From Gemmatimonadaceae bacterium (GTDB lineage: Bacteria; Gemmatimonadota; Gemmatimonadetes; Gemmatimonadales; Gemmatimonadaceae): a stretch of DNA of 5,108 bases. The stretch spans positions 1-5,108 of the forward strand of contig JANXUN010000305.1 of NCBI GenBank assembly GCA_025356185.1, given 5' to 3'. A program made the translations under genes and the position numbers. This document shows, one piece after another, positions 1 to 5,051 of the stretch (the stretch's first letter is position 1; each line of letters starts with the position of its first letter). The notes beneath the pieces are model-generated. The model was given only the letters and a program-made list of their open reading frames with translations. It ran no database searches and had not been told where the DNA came from.

Positions 1-746
1 CTGATATCTGCGCCGTACTCGAGCAACAGTGCAAGGCATTCTCGCCGGTTGTGCTCAGCAGCGTGATACACACTCTCGCCATCTCTGCCATTTGCTCCGC
101 GTTCCAGCAGCAGCTTGACGACGGCGGCGTCGCCCGCTGCGGATGGGAAATACAACAGCGGAATGCGCGCGTCCTCGCCAAACGGCACACTGGTGTTCGG
201 ACTCGCGCCCGCATCGAGCAAGACTCGCACCAGCTCCACGCGCGTCGGGACGTCGACGTTGAGTCGCGTCTTGATCTTGCTCAACACCGCGTAAATGATG
301 GGCGCGTTGTCGTCGGGCTTTGTGACCAGCGTCGCACTCGCCGGATTTGCCGCGATGAACGTGCGCACCGCGCTCACGTTGCCGACTGTCGCCGCGGTGT
401 GAATGCTGTACTCCGCGATCGCTGGATGCGCGCTTAATAGCTCGATCGCACGATCGACCTGTTCATTGCTGACAGCTTGCAGAAAACGCGCCGCATGCAC
501 GTCAATTAAATCGACCTGCTGCGCGAGCGCGATCAGCTCTTTCCAACTCGCACGACCAGATGTGCGAGCCATCGCATGTTGCACGTCAGCCAGCTTGATC
601 TCGCGCGCGACCGCCGCGTTGTCGAGCGAAGCGAGTTGAGGCAGCTGCGCTCGAAGTGATTCGATGATTACGGGATCACCGTCGCGCGCCGATTTGACAA
701 GCTGTTTTGCTTGACGGCGCAGTGAATCGACAGATTCGTCGAACAT
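1..746 (-). CDS. Ankyrin-repeat protein, 3' end cut by window edge
   Basis: Reading the minus strand from ATG at 746 gives 248 codons with no stop, so the C-terminus lies outside the window. Residues about 8-75 form the helical block often found ahead of bacterial ankyrin repeats (LRRQAKQLV, then KLADVQHAMARTSGRASW). Ankyrin-type units follow at about 114-146 (HTAATVGNVSAVRTFIAANP), 148-184 (ELVRVLLDAGASPN), 195-220 (AAVVKLLLERGAN) and 225-248 (HAAEHNRRECLALLLEYGAD). There is no signal peptide or membrane segment, so a cytoplasmic protein-protein interaction role is likely; the partner is unknown. The start is supported by a GGAGG site seven bases upstream. The gene diverges from the small gene at 987, and no operon partner is visible. 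Family assignment is firm, function open. Confidence 0.93.
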   Translation of the reverse strand, partial: MFDESVDSLRRQAKQLVKSARDGDPVIIESLRAQLPQLASLDNAAVAREIKLADVQHAMARTSGRASWKELIALAQQVDLIDVHAARFLQAVSNEQVDRAIELLSAHPAIAEYSIHTAATVGNVSAVRTFIAANPASATLVTKPDDNAPIIYAVLSKIKTRLNVDVPTRVELVRVLLDAGASPNTSVPFGEDARIPLLYFPSAAGDAAVVKLLLERGANGRDGESVYHAAEHNRRECLALLLEYGADI

Positions 747-753
747 TCTACGA

Positions 754-758
754 CCTCC
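754..758 (-). promoter_or_regulatory. Shine-Dalgarno site of the ankyrin gene
   Basis: GGAGG on the minus strand, seven bases before the ATG at 746. It is a strong match at good spacing and fixes the start codon of the ankyrin gene. Confidence 0.85.
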
Positions 759-976
759 ATGATGCCCGGGTCCGCACCGCAGGGCTGGAAGTTCGTAGTG
801 ATGCGACGAACATCGGCGAACTCAGGTGGGGATACCCCTCTCCGCGGACCGGTGGCGCCCTGTGCGCCTCCAGGAATATTTCGCGCGCGGGCAAGGATGG
901 CAAGTCAGTTGCTGATCTCGCGTGCGGCAACCACGCTATCTTTCTATACGCTGTCGCACGTCGCGACGGCCTCGCT
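759..976. other. Divergent intergenic region between ankyrin gene and small gene
   Basis: About 220 bases with no supported gene. An open frame crosses it in phase with the downstream small gene, but its predicted residues look random and it lacks a ribosome site at its first ATG. The only ordered element seen is GGGGATACCCC at 828-838, a perfect 4-bp inverted repeat around ATA that could be an operator. AT-richer sequence at 937-950 (TATCTTTCTATACG) could hold a -10 for the plus-strand gene, but no -35 sits at proper spacing, so no promoter is called. Confidence 0.6.
828..838. promoter_or_regulatory. Short palindrome, possible operator
   Basis: GGGG-ATA-CCCC lies between two divergent genes, about 82 bases from the ankyrin start and 149 from the small gene's start. 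The three-base centre is too small for a stable RNA hairpin, so a protein-binding site is the more natural reading. A motif this short could also occur by chance. Confidence 0.2.
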
Positions 977-982
977 AGGAGG
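977..982 (+). promoter_or_regulatory. AGGAGG ribosome site that decides a GTG start
   Basis: Perfect AGGAGG, four bases ahead of GTG at 987. The spacing is slightly tight, but it is the best ribosome site near this frame. It favours GTG 987 over the in-frame ATG at 1026, which has only a weak GGAAGG ahead of it. Confidence 0.65.
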
Positions 983-986
983 CGTT

Positions 987-1259
987 GTGTCACGAGCGTT
1001 TTTGCGAGATGATGCGGAAGGCGAGATGCCGCGCCGCAACTATTATCTGCCGGAGCGGGACGACCCGGAGTACGATCGTGCCTGCGCACGCGCGCTGCTC
1101 GAGGCGGCCCGCGTGAATGAAACACAGCTCGCCGAGCGCGCCACGGGCTACTACTGGGGTGAGCCGCGGCTTCGAGAGTACGTTGAAGCGATCCGACTGG
1201 ACGCCGAGCGCACGAATGATGATCGCTTGGAGCAGCTGGCGCGTCGATTTCTCGCGTGA
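987..1259 (+). CDS. Small conserved-looking hypothetical protein, 90 aa
   Basis: From GTG 987 the product begins MSRAFLRDDAEGEMPRR and continues NYYLPERDDPEYDRACARAL, with ATGYYWGEPRLREYVEAIR in the middle and DDRLEQLARRFLA at the end. It is short, charged and probably helical, with no signal peptide, membrane segment or cysteine cluster. The SRAF-type N-terminus resembles that of some Gre-associated small proteins and of unnamed short proteins remembered from Gemmatimonadota-like genomes; this is recollection, not a search result. An alternative start is ATG 1026, giving 77 residues. The gene stands alone and converges on the secreted-protein gene 30 bases downstream. No function can be assigned. 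Confidence 0.72.
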   Translation: MSRAFLRDDAEGEMPRRNYYLPERDDPEYDRACARALLEAARVNETQLAERATGYYWGEPRLREYVEAIRLDAERTNDDRLEQLARRFLA

Positions 1260-1278
1260 GCGTGGGTCTCGCCGCGCG

Positions 1279-1298
1279 GCGCGATGCGTTTATCGCGC
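1279..1298. terminator. Hairpin between convergent genes, possible bidirectional terminator
   Basis: GCGCGAT (1279-1285) and ATCGCGC (1292-1298) form a perfect 7-bp stem around the loop GCGTTT. It lies 20 bases past the stop of the small plus-strand gene and overlaps the last codons and stop of the minus-strand gene ending at 1290. Neither side has a run of T after the stem, so it is not a textbook intrinsic terminator. Its position between two convergent genes still suits a transcription stop or mRNA 3'-end stabiliser. Confidence 0.35.
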
Positions 1299-1766
1299 GG
1301 TGATCGGCGCGGACTCTTTCGCGGGCATCGCTGGTGTACACATGACAAACACCTGATAGCGCGTCGAGCCAGCTGCAACCTTCACGAGTTCATTGACGCG
1401 CATTTCGGCGTCGGTGTTGAGCAACGCCTGTGCATTGATATTGAACAAACAGTCGGAGCGCTGCCATCGAAAGCGCAACGACCCTTCGTTTGGTGAGTCT
1501 TTGGGATCCGGTGTGCGTGTCCACTGCGCCGCACGCAATCGCTCGTACAACCGCGGCGCTTCGCGCGCGATGCCGACGTCGCTGCCGCCAGCTGCGGTCA
1601 CTCGGCACCCAGCCAAGCGCTGATGCGTGCGCCAGTCATCGATGGTGTCCGTCTCGGTGATCGTCACCATATGCTGCGTTTCGCGCAAAAATCGCGCAGC
1701 GGCGACGCAGTGCGTCGAGTCGACCGGCGCCTGCAACGACAGCAACAACGAAAACAGTGCGAGCAT
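1290..1766 (-). CDS. Small secreted protein with four cysteines, function unknown
   Basis: The 158-residue product starts MLALFSLLLSLQAPVDS, a short hydrophobic segment that reads as a secretion signal with cleavage near residues 13-18. The mature part has four cysteines (C20, C54, C106, C143), consistent with two disulfides in an extracytoplasmic protein. A CRVTA strand, an aromatic-rich segment LRFRWQRSDCLFNINAQ and a closing VFVMCTP suggest an alpha/beta sandwich like those of unnamed secreted bacterial proteins. There is no lipobox. No clear ribosome site precedes ATG 1766; the codons just before it (CGA CGT CGC CGT) would make a good basic signal-peptide start, so initiation further upstream at a rare codon such as ATT is possible. 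It lies 60 bases downstream of the PYP-like gene on the same strand and may be co-transcribed. Confidence 0.8.
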   Translation of the reverse strand: MLALFSLLLSLQAPVDSTHCVAAARFLRETQHMVTITETDTIDDWRTHQRLAGCRVTAAGGSDVGIAREAPRLYERLRAAQWTRTPDPKDSPNEGSLRFRWQRSDCLFNINAQALLNTDAEMRVNELVKVAAGSTRYQVFVMCTPAMPAKESAPITAR

Positions 1767-1826
1767 ACGGCGACGTCGAGTGAGAGGTGTACTGCCGGTG
1801 CCTTCGCTCTCAATCTAGCCGCTGGT

Positions 1827-2276
1827 CTACATTGTCACGACACGCCGTCGATCAATCGACAATGTGTCGACGTATTCCGCACCGTTCCCGAGCGGTGCGC
1901 CGTCGGGCGCTGCCGTAAATAACCAGATCGTGTCAGTGCGCATCGAAAAATACATACGCAGGCGGACGGTCCGTGGCAGGTCGCCGCAGGTGTACGTGAA
2001 TCGGAAGACGTCGTCGCACGATTGCGACGCAAACGCGTCGACGAATCGCCCAAAGATCTCAGGCACGCGCGCTGATGGCGCGATGTCGGCAAAAAAGTCC
2101 TGGCCGATCGGACGCTGCGCATTCCACAACGCATTCGCCATCTCCGCGCGATTGTACGACAGCACAAATCCCTGTGCGTCGAGCTGCACGACGCCGTACG
2201 GAATGGCATCCAGCTCTTCGTCCGTGAGTCGGTCGAGAAATGGTGCCAACATTCGCGTTGTTGATTCAAGCCCCAT
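1827..2276 (-). CDS. PYP-like single PAS-domain protein lacking the chromophore cysteine
   Basis: The 149-residue product aligns by eye without gaps to photoactive yellow protein (PYP), shifted by one residue. Shared landmarks are the helix DEELDAIPYGVVQLDAQG, YNRAE (PYP YNAAE), IGQDFFADIAP (IGKNFFKDVAP), PEIFGRF (PEFYGKF) and IWLF (YWVF). Y41 and E45 match PYP Tyr42 and Glu46, which hydrogen-bond the p-coumarate chromophore. PYP Cys69, which carries the chromophore as a thioester, is Ser68 here; Thr50 is A49 and Arg52 is W51. C87 and C97 lie elsewhere. A roughly 25-residue tail (124-149) extends beyond the domain, with no output domain or membrane segment. It is therefore likely a cytoplasmic PAS sensor or partner protein, not a classical photoreceptor. 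GGAG at 2290-2287 is a fair ribosome site ten bases from the ATG. The gene diverges from the ECF sigma operon. Confidence 0.88.
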   Translation of the reverse strand: MGLESTTRMLAPFLDRLTDEELDAIPYGVVQLDAQGFVLSYNRAEMANALWNAQRPIGQDFFADIAPSARVPEIFGRFVDAFASQSCDDVFRFTYTCGDLPRTVRLRMYFSMRTDTIWLFTAAPDGAPLGNGAEYVDTLSIDRRRVVTM

Positions 2277-2390
2277 GAACCACTCGCTCCGTTGCTACCG
2301 CCACTGCGGCCGCCTGCCCTCGTCGTCGAGGTCAGCCGCAGCCTGTTGTAAAGTTCGACCGCTCGGGCGTACTGCTTAACGGCGCTGGTG

Positions 2391-2447
2391 TGTGCCGGTG
2401 TGCCCTCGATCACTGTGCCGGCCACGATCCGTCATCCACACGGCACA
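2391..2447. promoter_or_regulatory. Cluster of four TGTGCC motifs, possible operator array
   Basis: TGTGCC occurs at 2391-2396, 2399-2404 and 2414-2419 on the plus strand and inverted (GGCACA) at 2442-2447. The last two extend to a 7-bp inverted repeat, TGTGCCG/CGGCACA, with 21 bases between arms. Four copies of one hexamer in 57 bases exceed chance for this composition. The cluster sits between the divergent PYP-like gene and the sigma operon. Binding by a regulator is inference. Confidence 0.4.
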
Positions 2448-2458
2448 ACTGTCACAAA

Positions 2459-2470
2459 TTCCACGCGGAA
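2459..2470. promoter_or_regulatory. TTCC-N4-GGAA palindrome, possible divergent ECF -35 pair
   Basis: TTCCACGCGGAA is palindromic at five of six base pairs. On the plus strand it ends in GGAAC and on the minus strand in GGAAT, both typical of -35 elements used by group IV (ECF) sigma factors. It could therefore set two divergent promoters, one for the sigma operon and one for the PYP-like gene. On the minus side a -10 is not clear; GGAT at 2437-2434 leaves a 20-base gap, which is long. Confidence 0.3.
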
Positions 2471-2494
2471 CTGATTTTCGGCGGCGCGGATAGG
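2467..2494 (+). promoter_or_regulatory. Candidate ECF-type promoter of the sigma operon
   Basis: GGAACT (2467-2472), 16 bases, then GATAGG (2489-2494). The GGAAC -35 is characteristic of ECF sigma promoters, and such operons are often autoregulated by their own sigma factor. The -10 is not diagnostic. Transcription would start near 2500, just ahead of the ATG at 2505 and about 120 bases before the preferred GTG start. Confidence 0.35.
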
Positions 2495-2607
2495 TACCGC
2501 AGATATGATTCGGCACCCCCCTCCCGTCGATACGCATCCGTCCCCATCCGGCAGACGTAAGTCTCACGGCGACGCGAATAACCAAGCGGTACGGACCAGA
2601 ACGAAAC

Positions 2608-2613
2608 AGGGAG
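2608..2613 (+). promoter_or_regulatory. Ribosome site supporting the GTG start of the sigma factor
   Basis: AGGGAG, five bases ahead of GTG 2619. It is a better site than anything before the in-frame ATG at 2505, and it places the start just before the first sigma helix. Confidence 0.55.
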
Positions 2614-2618
2614 CCGCC

Positions 2619-3203
2619 GTGGCGGAGACCGCAGCAGCAGTACGATTTGAGGTCGAGGCGCTCGCGTGCCTGGAGCACGTCGAGCGGTTCGCACGCTCAC
2701 TCACGCGAGACGCGGTGGACGCTGATGATCTCGTGCAGGACACGTATCTCCGTGCATTTCGTGGGCGACACACTTTTCAACCGGATGGGGATATGCGCCG
2801 TTGGCTGTTCACCATCTGTAAACACGCATTCTTGCGTGATCGCGAGCGCAACGAGCGCGAAAGGCTATCGCTGAGCGATGATCCGACCGACGAAACTCGC
2901 GAGGCGGTACGGTTACACAATTCGCTCGAAGCGTCCGGAAGCGCGGCGCTTTTTGACCGTCTCGATATCGCGCCGGCCATCGCGAAAGCGCTCGACGCGC
3001 TGTCTCCCGTATTGCGTACGGCAGTTGTGCTTATCGATTTAGAGGGCTACGACTATGCCGCTGCCGCCGACGTGATGCAGGTGCCGATTGGAACGGTGCG
3101 CTCGCGGCTCTTTCGAGCGCGACGCGTCCTGCAGGAGTCGCTGGTACTGTACGGACAGGATGCCGGCCTCATTCCGGCGACGCAAACGGGAGGTCAGCGA
3201 TGA
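2619..3203 (+). CDS. ECF-family RNA polymerase sigma factor
   Basis: The 194-residue product (from GTG) has the two domains of an ECF sigma factor. Region 2 spans about residues 15-82, with DADDLVQDTYLRAFRGRHTF for core polymerase binding and MRRWLFTICKHAFLRDRER for -10 recognition and melting. Region 4 spans about 122-173, with LSPVLRTAVVLIDLEGYDYA and the helix-turn-helix VMQVPIGTVRSRLFRARRVL that reads the -35. The linker is short, and a tail of about 20 residues follows. It directs transcription under the control of the anti-sigma encoded next, whose start codon overlaps its stop (ATGA). An alternative ATG at 2505 would add 38 residues of Pro/Arg-rich sequence without sigma character; if transcription starts near 2500 that start would be nearly leaderless. 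Family is certain; the signal is inferred from the partner. Confidence 0.93.
   Translation: MAETAAAVRFEVEALACLEHVERFARSLTRDAVDADDLVQDTYLRAFRGRHTFQPDGDMRRWLFTICKHAFLRDRERNERERLSLSDDPTDETREAVRLHNSLEASGSAALFDRLDIAPAIAKALDALSPVLRTAVVLIDLEGYDYAAAADVMQVPIGTVRSRLFRARRVLQESLVLYGQDAGLIPATQTGGQR
3188..3193 (+). promoter_or_regulatory. Ribosome site of the anti-sigma gene inside the sigma gene
   Basis: GGGAGG six bases ahead of ATG 3200. It lies within the last codons of the sigma gene. Together with the ATGA overlap it suggests translational coupling that keeps sigma and anti-sigma in balance. A second ATG follows directly at 3203. Confidence 0.7.
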
Positions 3204-3508
3204 TGACAGTTGCCAATTCACGATTGGGCGACGTGCCGACATTTAACTGCGAACAGACCGTTCGCCGATTGTGGGACTACCTCGACGGCGAACTGAACGC
3301 GCTTGACGTGGCCGCCGTAGACGCACATCTCGTCGAGTGCGAACGGTGTCCCGCACACTTTACCTTCGAACAGCGTTTCTTACGCGCTGTGCGTGATGCG
3401 CGGGCGGCAATTCACACGCCCGACGGGGCAACCACCGCGTCGCTTCGGCTGCGAGTCGTCAGCATGCTGGCAGTAGCGGGTGAGCTGCGGCACCCTGGAG
3501 CGCTGTAA
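3200..3508 (+). CDS. Soluble zinc-binding (ZAS) anti-sigma factor
   Basis: The 102-residue product carries the ZAS signature H43-x3-C47-x2-C50 (HLVECERC) with an earlier cysteine, C17, in FNCEQTVRRLWDYLDGEL. C17 and H43 are 26 residues apart, the same spacing as Cys11 and His37 in Streptomyces RsrA, whose zinc site opens on disulfide stress and releases its sigma factor. The WDYLDGEL helix is typical of these zinc-finger anti-sigmas. There is no transmembrane segment, so the protein acts in the cytoplasm, binding the sigma factor encoded just upstream. After about residue 65 the tail is short and lacks recognisable motifs. A redox-sensing role is likely by family but not proven, since some ZAS proteins hold structural zinc only. 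Its stop overlaps the cytochrome start by one base (TAATG). Confidence 0.9.
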   Translation: MMTVANSRLGDVPTFNCEQTVRRLWDYLDGELNALDVAAVDAHLVECERCPAHFTFEQRFLRAVRDARAAIHTPDGATTASLRLRVVSMLAVAGELRHPGAL

Positions 3509-4257
3509 TGACCACAAGAACATCGCCGCGTGCGCGTCACCATTGGGTTGTACGGCTCACGCATTGGATCAATGCCGTCGCCTTTACCATCATGGTGGGG
3601 AGCGGACTGCGCATCTTCAACGCGCATCCGTCGTTTGCCCGAATCGGCGAAACGTTTCGCCTGAATCCGTGGGAAGGCAAGCACATTCCCGCGTGGCTCA
3701 CCTTTGGCGGATGGCTGGGCGGCGCGCGTCATTGGCACTTCGCCATGATGTGGGTGCTGGTGACCACGGGCATCGTGTACGTGGGCTTTATCTATTTACA
3801 CGGCGAGTGGCGCGATTTAGTGCCGCGCAAAGGCGATTGGCGCGATGCGATCGAGATGATTCGATTTTATACGTACGCCCGCAAACATCATCCACACCAA
3901 GGCAAGCACAATGCGCTGCAAAAAGCGACGTACTTTGTCATGCCGTTTGTCGCCGCGATGATTGTCATTACGGGTATCGCTATTTGGAAGCCCGTCACGT
4001 TGGGATGGCTCACCGGAATGCTCGGCGGATACGTGTGGGCGCGCTTCTTACACTTTAGCGCGATGCTTATTCTTGTCGCGCTGTCGGCGGTGCATGTGTT
4101 CATGGTCATCAGCGTCGATCCGTACAGTTTGCGCAGCATGATTACCGGCGGACATAGTGATCGCTTCTCACCAGAAGCGCGTAACGCGCGTCCGTTTCAG
4201 GGACTGCTCCCAAAGCCAGACGCGCCCGCGATCGTCGCCACGGAGAGTCATTCATGA
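3508..4257 (+). CDS. Four-helix membrane b-type cytochrome, partner of the molybdoenzyme
   Basis: The 249-residue membrane protein fits the cytochrome b561 / Ni,Fe-hydrogenase cytochrome b group (PF01292 type). Four hydrophobic helices lie at about 17-37, 76-96, 141-161 and 179-202. Candidate haem ligands are H19 (RLTHW), H75 or H77 (ARHWHF), H182 (RFLHF) and H196 (SAVHVF), enough for two haems. A cytoplasmic or periplasmic loop at about 100-138 is rich in His and Lys (ARKHHPHQGKH). It would pass electrons between the quinone pool and the molybdoenzyme encoded next, with which it overlaps by four bases (ATGA). GGAG at 3497-3500 is the ribosome site. No hydrogenase genes are nearby, so a hydrogenase role is unlikely. 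It is not the MsrQ (ferric-reductase-like) type by motif. Confidence 0.9.
   Translation: MTTRTSPRARHHWVVRLTHWINAVAFTIMVGSGLRIFNAHPSFARIGETFRLNPWEGKHIPAWLTFGGWLGGARHWHFAMMWVLVTTGIVYVGFIYLHGEWRDLVPRKGDWRDAIEMIRFYTYARKHHPHQGKHNALQKATYFVMPFVAAMIVITGIAIWKPVTLGWLTGMLGGYVWARFLHFSAMLILVALSAVHVFMVISVDPYSLRSMITGGHSDRFSPEARNARPFQGLLPKPDAPAIVATESHS
4242..4247 (+). promoter_or_regulatory. Ribosome site of the molybdoenzyme gene
   Basis: GGAGAG six bases ahead of ATG 4254, inside the end of the cytochrome gene. With the ATGA overlap it supports coupled translation of cytochrome and enzyme. Confidence 0.7.
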
Positions 4258-5042
4258 CTTCGCGTCTCATTCGCCTCAAAGCCATCGCGTTGATCGATCG
4301 CAGCATCGAGCGCGTCGCACATACGGACTCGGCGCACGTCGATCGCCGCGCATTTTTCAAATCCAGCGCGTCCGCACTCGCACTTGCGTGGTTGGCGGCG
4401 TGCGATTCGTCGGGACCGGAGTCGGCTGCGCGCGCATTAGCATATGCGGAACGCAAAAACGAGTCGATCGAAAAGTGGTTGTTCAGTCACCGGAGTATGG
4501 ACTACGGCTCACCGGGCGCGAAGGTCGCTGGTGCTCGATTCCCATCGTACTTCGTGTCCGATGCCGTTCCGAAATACGACGCGACGTTCACGCCGTGGGC
4601 GCTTGAGGTGAGTGGACTGGTCACCACGCCGCTCACGCTGTCGCTCGCGGAGCTCACAGCGATGTCCAGCGTCGAACAACGTGTCGATCATTTTTGCGTG
4701 GAAGGTTGGAACGCCGTTGCACGATTTCACGGCGTTCCAATGACGGAAATCATTGCGCGCGCAGGGGTGAACGCCAACGCGACCCACGTGGATTTTCAGT
4801 CATTCGACAACGATTACCACGAGAGTTGGGACATCGAGAGCGTGACGCACCCGCAAACCATTTTGGTGTACGGCAAGGATGGCCAGGCGTTGACTCCCGC
4901 CTACGGCGCGCCGGCCCGCGTGCACTCACCCATTAAGCTCGGCTACAAAAACACGAAGTACTTAACCAAGATCGTGTTTATGGCCGAGCGAAATGGGGGC
5001 TATTGGAGCGATCGCGGATACGAGTGGTTTGGCGGAACGTAG
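4254..5042 (+). CDS. Tat-exported molybdopterin oxidoreductase of the sulfite oxidase/MsrP fold
   Basis: The 262-residue product opens with a long basic region and a twin-arginine motif, DRRAFFK (30-36), then a hydrophobic stretch ending LAAC (47-50). The last is a lipobox, so the protein is probably folded in the cytoplasm with its cofactor, exported by Tat and lipid-anchored at C50. The catalytic domain covers about 95-250. It has a WALEVSGLV strand, the HFCVEGWNAVARFHGVPM block whose C148 matches the molybdenum-ligand cysteine of MsrP (CVEAW), a YGAPARVHSPIKLGYKNTKY cofactor-binding segment and the ending WSDRGYEWFGG typical of the MsrP group. It is shorter than E. coli MsrP (about 330 residues) and lacks the dimerisation domain of eukaryotic sulfite oxidase. 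Electrons likely pass through the cytochrome encoded just upstream. Substrate is unknown; methionine sulfoxide reduction is the best guess by relation. Confidence 0.92.
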   Translation: MTSRLIRLKAIALIDRSIERVAHTDSAHVDRRAFFKSSASALALAWLAACDSSGPESAARALAYAERKNESIEKWLFSHRSMDYGSPGAKVAGARFPSYFVSDAVPKYDATFTPWALEVSGLVTTPLTLSLAELTAMSSVEQRVDHFCVEGWNAVARFHGVPMTEIIARAGVNANATHVDFQSFDNDYHESWDIESVTHPQTILVYGKDGQALTPAYGAPARVHSPIKLGYKNTKYLTKIVFMAERNGGYWSDRGYEWFGGT

Positions 5043-5051
5043 TGGCTACGC

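Larger units (their letters stand above)
2277..2607. other. Divergent control region between PYP-like gene and sigma operon
   Basis: About 330 bases that I regard as largely noncoding. They hold the PYP-like gene's ribosome site (2283-2290), a cluster of TGTGCC motifs (2391-2447), a TTCC-N4-GGAA palindrome (2459-2470) and a candidate ECF promoter (2467-2494). Downstream of 2505 the sigma-factor frame stays open in phase, so 2505-2618 is either a leader or an N-terminal extension of the sigma factor. It is the longest gap in the window and the natural place for shared control of the two units. Confidence 0.6.

Noticed and set aside
51..639. Plus-strand open frames across the left end
   Set aside because: They are antisense to the ankyrin gene, whose minus-strand frame gives clear ankyrin motifs and a strong ribosome site.
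909..950. TTGCTG followed by TATCTT/TATACG as a housekeeping promoter for the small gene
   Set aside because: The gap between the elements is 22 bases or more, outside the usual 16-19, so it cannot be supported.
748..1341. A minus-strand frame of 197 codons opposite the small gene
   Set aside because: Composition is Arg/Ala/Ser-rich as expected for an antisense frame in GC-rich DNA, with no domain, and it would overlap the well-supported small gene and the hairpin.
1835..2425. A long minus-strand frame starting at GTG 2425 and overlapping the PYP-like gene in another phase
   Set aside because: Its N-terminal part looks faintly protein-like (AVKQYARAVELYNRL), but most of it is the PYP-like gene read out of phase, it has no ribosome site, and the PYP match proves the other frame.
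3480..4058. A plus-strand frame of 192 codons inside the cytochrome gene
   Set aside because: It is the cytochrome gene in another phase; the correct frame has four helices, haem histidines and exact overlaps with its neighbours.
3508..4257. Hydrogenase cytochrome b subunit
   Set aside because: The cytochrome family includes such subunits, but no hydrogenase genes are present and the gene is fused by overlap to a molybdoenzyme.
3508..5042. Naming the last two genes msrQ and msrP
   Set aside because: The enzyme fits the MsrP fold, but the cytochrome has PF01292-type histidine motifs rather than the MsrQ ferric-reductase type, and the substrate is unknown, so the symbols would mislead.
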